A stretch of 48,723 bases of DNA from Caballeronia udeis (GTDB lineage Bacteria; Pseudomonadota; Gammaproteobacteria; Burkholderiales; Burkholderiaceae). The stretch covers positions 1 through 48,723 of the forward strand of contig NZ_FCOK02000077.1 of assembly GCF_001544555.2 (NCBI RefSeq), written 5' to 3'. This document shows positions 7,837 to 16,005 of the stretch, piece by piece. A model generated the notes under the pieces. It saw nothing but the letters and a program-made list of their open reading frames with translations, made no database searches and was not told the DNA's origin. Both the position numbers and the translations under genes were made by a program. The number at the start of each line of letters is the position of its first letter. The stretch's first letter is position 1.

Positions 7837-7850
7837 GTTGCATATACAAC
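7837..7850. promoter_or_regulatory. MarR-type palindrome upstream of the tautomerase
   Basis: GTTGCATATACAAC is a 14-bp near-perfect palindrome (one mismatched pair), about 50 bp upstream of the tautomerase start. A related palindrome lies at 7884-7897. Confidence 0.6.
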
Positions 7851-7883
7851 CACATTGCAGCAGATTGTTGGAAATAACGTACA

Positions 7884-7897
7884 GTTGCAGCTACAAC
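7884..7897. promoter_or_regulatory. Second MarR-type palindrome
   Basis: GTTGCAGCTACAAC has the same outer bases as the site at 7837-7850, centred 47 bp away. A half-site GTTGTATCTA follows at 7927-7936. Confidence 0.6.
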
Positions 7898-8003
7898 TAG
7901 TTGAGTGAAGAAAATCCGGCTTGATAGTTGTATCTATATCTTATTGTTTGCGGCACTGATCAGATACACGTGTTTACCCGTCAGATCGAAACTGCCACGA
8001 GCG

Positions 8004-8435
8004 TCAACCCTCCCGCCCTACACCCTGAAGCGTTTCGAGCGCCTCCAACAGCCGTTTGCTAGCTGGTCCCTTCATGAACTTTCGAACCTCGCTCTCAACC
8101 TGCTTCTGCGCAACTTGCCAGTGAGGCTCCGCACGCCGGAGCATTTTCAAACCTTCCTTGCTCAGGGTGGCAACCTTGAAGCGGGCGTCTTCTTCGCTGC
8201 CAACCTTGACCCAGCCGGCATCGATCAGGACCTTGAGGTTTCTCGAGATAGTGGTCTTATCCAGGGCTGCTTCCACCGCGATCTCGGTGAAGGTCGCCGA
8301 TCCAAGACGCTCAAGCGCACGGAGAAGCGAGAATTGCGTGATTTTTAATCCAATCGGTCGGAGCGCGTCGTCGTAGACGCTCGTCAAAGCGTTTGCCGAG
8401 CGACGGAATTGTGTGCAGTAGCAGTCCGTGAACAT
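8004..8435 (-). CDS. MarR-family transcriptional regulator
   Basis: About 143 residues from the ATG at 8435 (MFTDCYCTQFRRSAN), with a GGAAT ribosome site just upstream; a longer frame to 8531 lacks support. The wHTH lies at FTEIAVEAALDKTTISRNLKVLIDAGWVK (residues about 50-80), with a wing containing SEEDARFKVATLSKEG. Two cysteines near the N-terminus (DCYC) could allow redox sensing, but that is speculation. It sits upstream of, and in line with, the cis-CaaD-like tautomerase, and shared palindromes precede both genes. It is therefore the likely regulator of that enzyme and of itself. Confidence 0.85.
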   Translation of the reverse strand: MFTDCYCTQFRRSANALTSVYDDALRPIGLKITQFSLLRALERLGSATFTEIAVEAALDKTTISRNLKVLIDAGWVKVGSEEDARFKVATLSKEGLKMLRRAEPHWQVAQKQVESEVRKFMKGPASKRLLEALETLQGVGREG

Positions 8436-8803
8436 GACATTCCATAGTCGATTAGCAGCGAGGGAACCCAACGCCGTTGCTTTACCGCAATTAAGCACCC
8501 TCTTAGCACCGGTAGAACGTAGGCAGCGCAAAAATCAGATGCATATGCAACTGCTTGAGTATAGCTCGCATCTCGCTTAATGCGTCAATGCTGAATCGCG
8601 TGAGGTATCTTGTCTATCCGAACATGCGACGCGCAACCCGCCCGCTTTTTCGACAACGGGCGATGGCATCAATTCGGCTTCAACTGGGTCTTAAGCGCCG
8701 CTCAAGTTCTTTCATCCGGGATCGATCGGATCCCATAAGCGCGGATTGTTTGCGTCACGCTATGGCGTGCCGATACGCCGATCCGCCGCGCAGAGACACC
8801 CGT
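8436..8803. other. Intergenic stretch without a gene
   Basis: About 370 bp between the MarR gene and the 3' end of the H-NS gene. Besides the operator-like site at 8538-8551 nothing is recognised. No T-rich terminator follows the H-NS gene. Confidence 0.35.
8538..8551. promoter_or_regulatory. MarR-type operator upstream of the MarR gene
   Basis: GATGCATATGCAAC matches 12 of 14 bases of the palindrome at 7837-7850 and lies about 100 bp upstream of the MarR start at 8435. It supports autoregulation. Confidence 0.45.
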
Positions 8804-9118
8804 TCAGGCATTTACCAGGAACTCATCGCGGTTTTTGTCGGCGATCCAATGAGGAGCCCGGCCACGTCCGGACCAGGTCGCACCGCTCACTGCGTCACGA
8901 TATTTTGGCGCTGCGGTTGTCGCGGCAACGGCGGCAGGCGCCTTGACTGGATTCTTGTGTCCCATCAGTTCAGCGAGCGAGATCTTGTATTCGCCCATCT
9001 TGGCGACTATTTCAGCGAGGACGATTTCGGCCTGGCGCTGTCGGGCGACGTTCAACTGGTCCTGAAGCGCTTCGCGTTGCGCCAGCAGTTCTTTAAGGGT
9101 GGGCATTTCCGTTTGCAT
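8804..9118 (-). CDS. H-NS-family nucleoid-associated protein
   Basis: Protein of 104 residues. The N-terminal coiled coil (LKELLAQREALQDQLNVARQRQ) is the oligomerisation domain. An Ala-rich linker follows, then the C-terminal DNA-binding motif KYRDAVSGATWSGRGRAPHW, the classic xenogeneic-silencer signature of the Burkholderia/Bordetella H-NS group. Start at 9118; an alternative Met four codons later (9106) has a CGGA upstream. Such proteins coat AT-rich horizontally acquired DNA and compact the nucleoid. Several paralogues per genome are usual in Burkholderia, many on accessory DNA, so this one may be local. Confidence 0.92.
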   Translation of the reverse strand: MQTEMPTLKELLAQREALQDQLNVARQRQAEIVLAEIVAKMGEYKISLAELMGHKNPVKAPAAVAATTAAPKYRDAVSGATWSGRGRAPHWIADKNRDEFLVNA

Positions 9119-9834
9119 GATAAAAATCGTTCTTTGAAGTTATATGAGTATTCAACAGCGTATTGCTCAACATGGGTTGGCGCAGAGGCAATCGCTTTTT
9201 AATGGCTGGTGCGCCGCGAGGCCTCAGGCAGTCTGTCCGCTTGGCGAACAGGCTACGCCTGCAAGACCGATGGCTGCCGAATTAGCGGCGTTCCGGTCTG
9301 CGACCTTCGTCAGAGTCTTCAGTAGCCGCGACGCCGTGACCGGCAGCATGCCGCATCAGTGGGCGATCAAAGAGGTGCTGCATGCGCGCGGAGGGGATTC
9401 CCCCGCGGGCCTCTTCTCTAAAACAGCGGCTAGTGTACGCGCATCGCGCCGGGACGCATCGGAACAATCACGTCGCGCGTCAATAAGATACAAATACCAC
9501 ACTCAGCCAAACCGGGCCAGACCTTGATATTAACGATATCTTACATAGATCATCAGACTTTAAATCTGGCGAAACAGTTATTCGCAGCAGATTCCGACTC
9601 GTTAAAGGAAGTGAATCGGTAAGCGCGCATTCCTTCGGCTTACCGAGTGTAACGCATCGCCGGATGTGGCTTCTCGAAAGAGTTGTCAATCATCCGCCCA
9701 CCAATACACTGATAAGACAAATTTTTAGATAGTGCCGTTCGGTGCAGTCTCAATGCAGATGGTTAAGCGTGTTCTTGCAACGCCATATGCTCTGCTAGCC
9801 TGCACTATCTCGAGATATTCGCTGCGATACGCCA
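9119..9834. other. Long intergenic region, lower GC
   Basis: About 715 bp between divergently placed ends. The second half (9480-9800) is visibly more AT-rich than the surroundings, a typical H-NS target. It contains a 9-bp inverted repeat at 9616-9646 but no frame resembling a protein on either strand. Confidence 0.4.
9616..9646. repeat. 9-bp inverted repeat in AT-rich intergenic DNA
   Basis: TCGGTAAGC (9616-9624) and GCTTACCGA (9638-9646) are perfect arms with a 13-nt loop. There is no T-run, so it is not a standard terminator. Function unknown. Confidence 0.5.
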
Positions 9835-10749
9835 TCACTTTGCGCCCCAATCTGCCGTGGTCAGCTTAGCAATGAAGAAGTCGGCCAGGGCGCTAACCTT
9901 TGCCGGCCGTGCGCGGGCAGTGGGCGTGACGAAATAAAGGCCGCCTTCGGGCAAGCGCCAGTCAGTCAAAATCGGTTCAAGCTGATTGTCGGAAAAGTAC
10001 TGCGACGCAACAAATTCAGGGAGTTCAGTGATGGCAAGTCCCGCGAGGACCGTGGGCAGCAGAGCTTCCACGCTCGTTCCTCGCAACGCCCCGGTTGGTG
10101 TAACCGCGCATTCCTCGCCACTTTTGCGGGTAAAGCGCCAAACGTCGCGCTTACTCCTGTTCGTGTAGGTAAGACACGGATGGGCGCCCAGATCTTGTGG
10201 GTGCTGCGGACGACCATAGCGAGCCAGGTAGGCGGGGGATGCGACGACAAACCGGCGCACGTGTGCAATGTGACGCGCGACGAGAGATGAGTCTTCCATG
10301 ATGGCGATGCGCAGGGCGGCATCGAAGCCTTCCCCGATCAGATCGGCATGGACATCCGTGAGATGAAGATCCACGGAAATATCCGGGTAGGTCCGGAAAA
10401 ATTCCGGCAGCAGCGGGGCAACCCACCGAGCGCCAAACGTGAGCGGCGCAGCGAGCTTGACGAGACCACGCGGCCGGCTTGAGGTCTCACGGGCGAAATC
10501 CTCTGTCTCCTCGGCGTCGGCATAGATTTTCGCCGCTCGTTCGGCGAGTGTGTGGCCATAGTCCGTGAGTGCAAGTCGTCGGGATGTACGGTTGAACAGT
10601 CGGCCTCCCAGCCGCTCTTCCAGCCGGGTAACGGCCCGGGAGACCGTGGCGACCGAGACACCCATGGCCGTGGCCGCCGCAGCGAACGAACCTTCTTCGG
10701 CGACCTTCGCGAACATCGCGAGCCCTTCGAAATCGGGGAGCTTTGACAT
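9835..10749 (-). CDS. LysR-family transcriptional regulator
   Basis: About 304 residues starting MSKLPDFEGLAMF; nine more residues are possible from an ATG at 10776. N-terminal wHTH with the segment FAAAATAMGVSVATVSRAVTRLEERLG, then the periplasmic-binding-type effector domain (LAAPLTFGARWVAPLLPEFF onward). It resembles the CrgA/DmlR group of LysR proteins. It is divergent from a glutathione S-transferase gene, and a palindrome lies between them, so it probably controls that gene. The target is now frameshifted. Confidence 0.88.
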   Translation of the reverse strand: MSKLPDFEGLAMFAKVAEEGSFAAAATAMGVSVATVSRAVTRLEERLGGRLFNRTSRRLALTDYGHTLAERAAKIYADAEETEDFARETSSRPRGLVKLAAPLTFGARWVAPLLPEFFRTYPDISVDLHLTDVHADLIGEGFDAALRIAIMEDSSLVARHIAHVRRFVVASPAYLARYGRPQHPQDLGAHPCLTYTNRSKRDVWRFTRKSGEECAVTPTGALRGTSVEALLPTVLAGLAITELPEFVASQYFSDNQLEPILTDWRLPEGGLYFVTPTARARPAKVSALADFFIAKLTTADWGAK

Positions 10750-10782
10750 CGACAATTCTGCAACGATGGTTTTCATTCATTT

Positions 10783-10798
10783 CTATTTCGAAAAATAG
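10783..10798. promoter_or_regulatory. Palindrome in the LysR/GST divergent promoter
   Basis: CTATTT...AAATAG arms in CTATTTCGAAAAATAG, between the divergent starts. It is a candidate LysR binding site or overlapping promoter element. Confidence 0.4.
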
Positions 10799-10868
10799 CA
10801 TGCCGCCGTAGATTTGTCTCACCCCGCAGCTGTGCATGGGACCCAGACTCGAAGGAAAAAATACGCCA

Positions 10869-11496
10869 ATGATTGAAGTTCTCGCATTCCCCACGCCCAA
10901 CAGCGTCAAAGTCCCGATTGCATTGGAAGAGATGGAGCTCGACTATCGGCTCGTTCCCGTCAACCTGCGCCAGGGCGAGCAGAAGACCGACGCCTTCAAG
11001 GCGATGAATCCCAACGCGAAAATCCCCGTTCTCATCGACCGTTCCGTTCTCGGAGACGGTGATGTGGTCCTCAGCGAATCCGCCGCAATCCTGGTCTACC
11101 TTGCTGAGAAGACGGGACAACTTCTTCCGAAGAATGGCCCTCACCGGGGCAAGGTCTTCGAGCAACTCTTCTTCCACGCGTCCGGCCTTAGCCCGGCGTT
11201 CCTCCAGGCATTTCTGGTCGCGATTCAGTCGTTGCCCCAACCCGAGGCCCAAGCGCGCGCTATCGGAGGTTGACCGGACGCTGGGCGTGCTCAATCACGG
11301 CCTTGAGTATCAACAGTACGTTGCAGGTGACGCCTACAGTATTGCGGACATCGCCCATTTCGGGTGGGTGTGGCGCCATCAGACGGTCGGCGCAACCCTC
11401 GACAAGTTCCCATTCGTCGCTCGATGGTACGCCGACATCTCCGCTCGACCCGCGGTCGCCAGAGGCATCGCAAAGACCGTGGCACTTGCTCAGTAA
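10869..11496 (+). pseudogene. Glutathione S-transferase, frameshifted
   Basis: The first frame starts MIEVLAFPTPNSVKVPIAL behind an AAGGA site and has a thioredoxin-fold N-domain with the NPNAKIPVL and LSESAAILVYLAEK motifs. It stops at 11273 after an out-of-place IGG. The C-terminal alpha domain continues in another frame (DRTLGVLNHGLEYQQYVAGD, then YSIADIAHFGWVW) to 11496. Adding one GC unit to the (GC)4 run at 11253-11260 restores the expected reading QARALSEVDRTLGVL. So one dinucleotide contraction explains the break. The broken product would have only the N-domain plus part of the C-domain. A sequencing error is the alternative. Confidence 0.8.
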
Positions 11497-11561
11497 TCCC
11501 TAGCATCGATTTCCAGTGGTAGACATTTGAGAGACAACTACTTGCCTTAAGGAGGCAGCCA

Positions 11562-11924
11562 ATGTCCAACAGTATTCCGATCCTGCTGAGACGCAATCTC
11601 GACGTCTTCGGTGAGAACGATCCCGTGCGCCGGCGCGCGCTCATCGACGAAATTTTCACCGAGGATTGCGTGTTCCATGACCCCAACACCGGCACCCACC
11701 GCGGCCGCGACGAGATCGATCGGATCGCGGGCGTGATCAAGGCGACTCACCCTGACTTCCAGTACCAGCCAATCGCCGAGCCCGATCTGTCGGGCGATGG
11801 CGGACGGATCCGGTGGGTATCCGGCCGTCCGGGTGAGGCTCCGGCTTACGCTGGAACTGACTTCATCGTTGCCCGGGAAGGTCGCATAGCCGCCGTTTAT
11901 CTCTTCTTCGACACACTGCCCTAA
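11562..11924 (+). CDS. SnoaL-like (NTF2-fold) protein
   Basis: Protein of 120 residues behind a strong AAGGAGG ribosome site. It has the cone-shaped alpha+beta fold signatures of SnoaL-like proteins: FTEDCVFHDPNTGTHRGRDEIDRI near residues 30-55 and a C-terminal strand pair GRIAAVYLFFD. These proteins act as small-molecule isomerases, cyclases or binding proteins; substrate unknown. It lies 65 bp after the broken GST, probably in the same transcript under the LysR regulator. Confidence 0.75.
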   Translation: MSNSIPILLRRNLDVFGENDPVRRRALIDEIFTEDCVFHDPNTGTHRGRDEIDRIAGVIKATHPDFQYQPIAEPDLSGDGGRIRWVSGRPGEAPAYAGTDFIVAREGRIAAVYLFFDTLP

Positions 11925-12457
11925 GCGAGGCGCCAGTCAACGCCGATAGCGGCACAAGGCAAAGAATGGCGTCGAATTGCTCCTGCATTACATGAGAGCG
12001 CCAGGGTCCACACGAGTCTCTGACGTTGACGACGGTCCCGCGGCTCTCGATGAGCGCTTGCAACGGCCCCTGCATCATCGCGACGTGGCCGAAGAGGTGA
12101 ACCGCTTTTGAGAAACCTGAAAAGCCGCTTCGGGTGAATTCAGCCGATCAAACCTTTGTGGGTGTCAAGACTTGAGCAGTTGAAAGTCAGATATCCTCGC
12201 CGGGATTGCTGCTATACCTACGGGAAACGCGCTTTAATGCGATCTGCAATGGTGCGGGGAAATTGATAGCCGCACAGAGGGGCTGGCGGGCTCGCCCGAA
12301 GTGGCCACGCGCAGGGTTCGACAGAGGCGGACGATTAAAGCCGGTGCGTCGTTCTCGATTTTTTCGACGCCGCGTGTCCGTCAGCATGCGGCCCGCGCGT
12401 CATTGTGATGGCGGCCCGATGTAATTCACCCGCCTTAACCCCATGACGGAGGCTCAT
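11925..12457. other. Intergenic region holding an SDR relic
   Basis: About 530 bp. A short reverse-strand dehydrogenase fragment lies at 12013-12105. The remaining 350 bp up to the YCII gene show nothing recognisable. The promoter for the sigma-factor operon should lie at its right end. Confidence 0.5.
12013..12105 (-). pseudogene. Short-chain dehydrogenase fragment
   Basis: The reverse frame encodes AVHLFGHVAMMQGPLQALIE followed by SRGTVVNVRDS. This corresponds to the alpha-E/beta-5 region of classical SDRs (pattern NLFGHVAVTQ...LIRSRGRIVNVSS). The match stops before the catalytic Ser/Tyr-x3-Lys and there is no Rossmann start, so only about 30 residues remain. Confidence 0.5.
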
Positions 12458-12829
12458 ATGCAATACCTATTGATGATCTATTCGGAAGAAAACGGCTGGA
12501 ACCAGATGACCGACAGCGAGCGGCAGCAAGGGGTTGCCGCCTACCAGGCGTACACCGAATCGTTGAAAAAAGCCGAGGTGCTGGTGGGCGCCAACCGGCT
12601 GCAGCACACGAGCACGGCCACCACGGTGCGGCTCGTCGACGGCAAGCCGCAGGTGCTTGACGGACCGTATTCCGATTCGAAAGAGCAGCTCGCCGGCTAC
12701 TACCTGATCGACGTGCCCAACCTGGACGCGGCCATCGCGTGGGCGTCGCGTTGTCCCGGCGCGGCGCACGGCCTCATGGAAGTGCGCCCGGCCTGGACTG
12801 CCCCGTACGACGCGCCATCTGCTGCATGA
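12458..12829 (+). CDS. YCII-related (DGPF-domain) protein
   Basis: About 123 residues starting MQYLLMIYSEENGW, 5 nt behind GGAGG; an ATG at 12443 is in frame but too near the ribosome site. The domain is recognised from YLLMIYSEE at the start and VLDGPYSDSKEQLAGYYLIDV at residues 68-88, the DGPF signature. Proteins of this type are nearly always encoded beside ECF42 sigma factors. Its stop overlaps the sigma-factor start (ATGA), so the two are translationally coupled. Biochemical role not established; a small-molecule enzyme or sensor is the usual guess. Confidence 0.9.
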   Translation: MQYLLMIYSEENGWNQMTDSERQQGVAAYQAYTESLKKAEVLVGANRLQHTSTATTVRLVDGKPQVLDGPYSDSKEQLAGYYLIDVPNLDAAIAWASRCPGAAHGLMEVRPAWTAPYDAPSAA

Positions 12830-14094
12830 GTCCGTCCGGCGGCGGCCCTGACGCTGGCGCCGCCGCGCATTCGATCGCCGAGGTGGTCGCGCGCCGCAGT
12901 TATGGCAAGCTCGTCGCGCTGCTGGCGATGCGCACGCGCGACGTCGCGGCGGCCGAGGACGCGCTGGCCGACGCGTTCGCGGCCGCGCTCGCGGACTGGC
13001 CGAAGCGAGGCTGCCCCGCGAATCCCGAAGCGTGGCTGATGACGGTTGCGCGCCGCCGGGCGCTCGATGGCGTGCGTCATCGCCGTGTCGGCGACGAAGT
13101 GGTGAACCAGCTCGCGATCCTCGCCGACGAGATCGACGAGCATGAAGCAGGCCTGTTGCCCGACCGGCGGCTCGCGCTACTGTTCGCGTGCACGCACCCT
13201 GCCCTCGAGGCCGCGATTCGCACGCCGCTGATGCTGCAGGTGGTGCTGGGGCTCGAAGCGAAGACGATTGCGTCCGCGTTCCTGATGTCGCCGGCCGCGA
13301 TGAGCAAGCGCCTCGTGCGGGCGAAGAACAAGATCCGCGAAGCGGGTATCCCGTTCAGCGTCCCCGAGCGCGAGGAGTTGCCCGGCCGGCTCGCTGCGGT
13401 GCTGGAAACGGTCTATGCGGCGTATGCGGAAGGGTGGACCGATCCGGTCGGCGGCGATACCGAGCGGCGCGATCTCGCCGGCGAGGCGCTGTTTCTTGCG
13501 CACCTGCTCGTCGAACTCCTGCCCGAGGAGCCAGAGACGCTGGGGCTGCTCGCGCTGATGCTGTATGCGCAGGCGCGGCGCGATGCACGGCGCGATGCGG
13601 CCGGCGACTACGTGCCACTGTCGGCTCAGGATCCGGCGACATGGGATGCGCCGATGATCGACGCAGCCAGCGCACTGCTGCGGCGCGCGAGCGCATTCAA
13701 CGCAATCGGACGCTTTCAGCTCGAGGCCGCTTTGCAGTCGGCGCACGTCTACCGCTGCCGGACGCATCGCCCGAACTGGAACGAGATCGTGCAACTTTAT
13801 GATGCGCTGCTCGCGATTGCAGCGTCGCCGGTGGTTGCGGTGAACCGCGCGCTCGCGCTGGCGGAACGGGATGGCCCGCAGGCGGCGCTCGACGCGCTCG
13901 AGCCGTACGCGGACGATCCGCGGCTGGTCGACTACCAGCCGTACTGGGCCGCGCGTGCCAATCTGCTCGCGCGTGCCGGCGCGACGGCCGAAGCGCTCGG
14001 CGCGTACGATCTCGCGATCGGACTCGAGCGCGATCCGGCCGTGCGCCGGTTCCTGCAGTGCAAGCGCGGCGAGCTGTTATCGGCGAAAAGTTAG
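12826..14094 (+). CDS. ECF42-type RNA polymerase sigma factor
   Basis: About 422 residues from the ATG at 12826. Region 2 spans roughly residues 15-85 (IAEVVARRSYGKLVALLAMRTRDVAAAEDALADAF, then NPEAWLMTVARRRALD). Region 4 lies near 125-175 (LALLFACTHPAL, ASAFLMSPAAMSKRLVRAKNK). A C-terminal extension of some 230 residues with TPR-like helices follows, for example VAVNRALALAERDGPQAALDAL. Long helical tail plus upstream DGPF gene define ECF42. These have no classical anti-sigma factor; the tail controls activity. No matching promoter was searched for elsewhere. Confidence 0.9.
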   Translation: MSPSGGGPDAGAAAHSIAEVVARRSYGKLVALLAMRTRDVAAAEDALADAFAAALADWPKRGCPANPEAWLMTVARRRALDGVRHRRVGDEVVNQLAILADEIDEHEAGLLPDRRLALLFACTHPALEAAIRTPLMLQVVLGLEAKTIASAFLMSPAAMSKRLVRAKNKIREAGIPFSVPEREELPGRLAAVLETVYAAYAEGWTDPVGGDTERRDLAGEALFLAHLLVELLPEEPETLGLLALMLYAQARRDARRDAAGDYVPLSAQDPATWDAPMIDAASALLRRASAFNAIGRFQLEAALQSAHVYRCRTHRPNWNEIVQLYDALLAIAASPVVAVNRALALAERDGPQAALDALEPYADDPRLVDYQPYWAARANLLARAGATAEALGAYDLAIGLERDPAVRRFLQCKRGELLSAKS

Positions 14095-14225
14095 ATTGGC
14101 CGTTGCGTTTGCCGCGCGAGGTTGCAAGCCCCGCGCTGACACGGCTCAGACCCCGCGCCACGCTACGCGGCGCGGCGCAATCAGGCGGTAACGCTAGAAT
14201 TGCGGCTTTATCCCGGAATACGCCA

Positions 14226-15680
14226 ATGTCTTTTGCCTCGCTTGGCCTGATTGATCCCTTGCTGCGTAATGTGCAGGACCTCAATTACCAGACACCTACG
14301 CCGGTGCAGGCCAAGGCGATCCCTGCTGTGCTCAGTGGCCGGGACGTCATGGCTGCGGCACAGACCGGCACTGGCAAAACGGCGGGTTTTGCGTTGCCGC
14401 TGTTGCAACGGCTGGTGGAGCACGGCCCGGCGGTGTCCAGCAACCGCGCGCGTGTTCTGGTGCTGGTGCCCACGCGTGAACTGGCCGAACAAGTGCTGCA
14501 AAGCTTTATCGATTACGGCAAAGGCCTCGACTTACGATTTCTGGCCGCCTACGGCGGTGTGAGTATCAACCCGCAGATGATGACGTTGCGCAAAGGCGTG
14601 GATGTGCTCGTTGCCACGCCGGGCCGTTTGCTGGATCTCAATCGCCAGAACGCGGTGCAGTTCGATCAAGTGCAAACGCTGGTACTGGATGAAGCCGACC
14701 GCATGCTGGATCTGGGCTTTGCGCGCGAACTCAACGCCGTCTTTGCTGCGTTGCCCGCTCAGCGCCAGACCCTGCTGTTCTCTGCTACGTTTACCGATGA
14801 TATCCGCGCCATGGCGGCGGCCATTCTCCGCGGCCCGGTCAACATCAGCGTCGGCGCGGCCAATGCCACGGCCAGCAAGATCAAGCAGTGGGTGGTGCCG
14901 GTGGATAAAAAGAACAAGCCTGACCTCTTCATGCACCTTGTGGCTCAGAACAACTGGGAGCACGCGCTGGTGTTCGTCAAAACCCGCAACGGCGTGGATT
15001 ACCTGGCGGCCATGCTGGATGAAGCGGGCTATGCGGTCGACACCATCCACGGCGACAAACCGCAACCCGCGCGCCTGCGTGCGCTGGAGCGCTTCAAGAC
15101 GGGCGAAGTACATATGCTGGTAGCCACCGATGTGGCTGCGCGCGGGCTGGATATCGACGACCTGCCGCTGGTGATCAACGTTGATCTGCCGATCGTGGCG
15201 CAAGACTATGTGCACCGTATTGGCCGTACCGGCCGCGCGGGCGCCAGCGGCGTGGCGGTATCCCTCGTGTGTGCCGATGAAGCGCCGCAACTGGCCGCGA
15301 TTGAAGCGCTGATCCGGCAAACGCTGCCCCGTGAAGAAGAGGCGGGTTTCGAAGCCGAACACCGCGTGCCGCAAACTAGCGCGACGGGACAGATCATCAA
15401 GAAACCCAAAAAGCCTAAGAAGCCGAAAATGCCGAAAATACCACCGGCTGCGCCGGGCGCCATGCAGGTGCTCAGCAAAAAACTGCGCTCGCAAAGTGGC
15501 GAAAACAATCGCAAGCCTGCGGTTCAGCGCGCTGCGGCCGAGGGTAAAGGCACAAGCTTCGTAAGCGCAAACCCATTCAGCGTGCAAAAGCCACGCAGCA
15601 AACCCGCCAGCAAGCCAGTTGCGGGTTCACGTACGCCGGCTGGCAAACCCGATGGTGGCCGCGGCAAACGCCAACCCTGA
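14226..15680 (+). CDS. rhlE: DEAD-box ATP-dependent RNA helicase RhlE-like
   Basis: Protein of 484 residues starting MSFASLGLIDPLLRNV; the open frame extends upstream to 14058 but into the sigma-factor gene. Q motif near residue 20 (YQTPTPVQAKAIP), motif I AQTGTGKT, motif Ia PTRELAEQV, DEAD box VLDEADRMLD, SAT motif FSATF, and motif VI HRIGRTGRAG. The C-terminal tail is basic and low-complexity (KKPKKPKKPKMPKIP), as in RhlE proteins that use it to bind RNA. It functions in ribosome assembly and RNA turnover, especially in the cold. A TAGAAT hexamer about 30 bp upstream of the ATG could be its -10. Confidence 0.93.
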   Translation: MSFASLGLIDPLLRNVQDLNYQTPTPVQAKAIPAVLSGRDVMAAAQTGTGKTAGFALPLLQRLVEHGPAVSSNRARVLVLVPTRELAEQVLQSFIDYGKGLDLRFLAAYGGVSINPQMMTLRKGVDVLVATPGRLLDLNRQNAVQFDQVQTLVLDEADRMLDLGFARELNAVFAALPAQRQTLLFSATFTDDIRAMAAAILRGPVNISVGAANATASKIKQWVVPVDKKNKPDLFMHLVAQNNWEHALVFVKTRNGVDYLAAMLDEAGYAVDTIHGDKPQPARLRALERFKTGEVHMLVATDVAARGLDIDDLPLVINVDLPIVAQDYVHRIGRTGRAGASGVAVSLVCADEAPQLAAIEALIRQTLPREEEAGFEAEHRVPQTSATGQIIKKPKKPKKPKMPKIPPAAPGAMQVLSKKLRSQSGENNRKPAVQRAAAEGKGTSFVSANPFSVQKPRSKPASKPVAGSRTPAGKPDGGRGKRQP

Positions 15681-16005
15681 TGTGAGGGGATGAGTAACGC
15701 CAGCCCTGGAACCGACTGGCGGTTTGCGGCCCGCTGCCGGGCAGCGGCACGGCTTCGACGTGCATCAGGTCGGCGCGTAACGGTGCACTGGATCCAGGAT
15801 CGATAACAACTTCGGGGCAGAAGGGACGTTGAAATCGTGCGTAGCGAGCGTCCGATCGAGGTCGTGTCTGGCGAATGTGTCCGCTTCTCACACGAACCGA
15901 GCCGACCGCGTCAGACAAAAACCAGCCGGGAACTGACATTCGACCCTGCGGCCCGAATCATTGACAATGCGTACAAAGTATTCGTCCATCGCAGGAGTAA
16001 ACGAA
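15681..16005. other. Intergenic region after rhlE
   Basis: About 325 bp without a recognisable gene. A GC hairpin CCGCTGC/GCAGCGG at 15731-15747 lacks a T-run. The AGGAG at the right end is the ribosome site of the next small gene. Confidence 0.35.

Noticed and set aside
8538..9202. Forward frame of about 215 codons across the H-NS gene
   Set aside because: Overlaps the clear H-NS gene on the other strand and has no domain.
9404..9440. GC hairpin near 9390-9415 as H-NS terminator
   Set aside because: Lies upstream of the H-NS start, not after its stop, and has no T-run.
14532..15587. 351-codon reverse frame inside rhlE
   Set aside because: Opposite-strand shadow of the helicase; composition rich in His/Arg and no motif.
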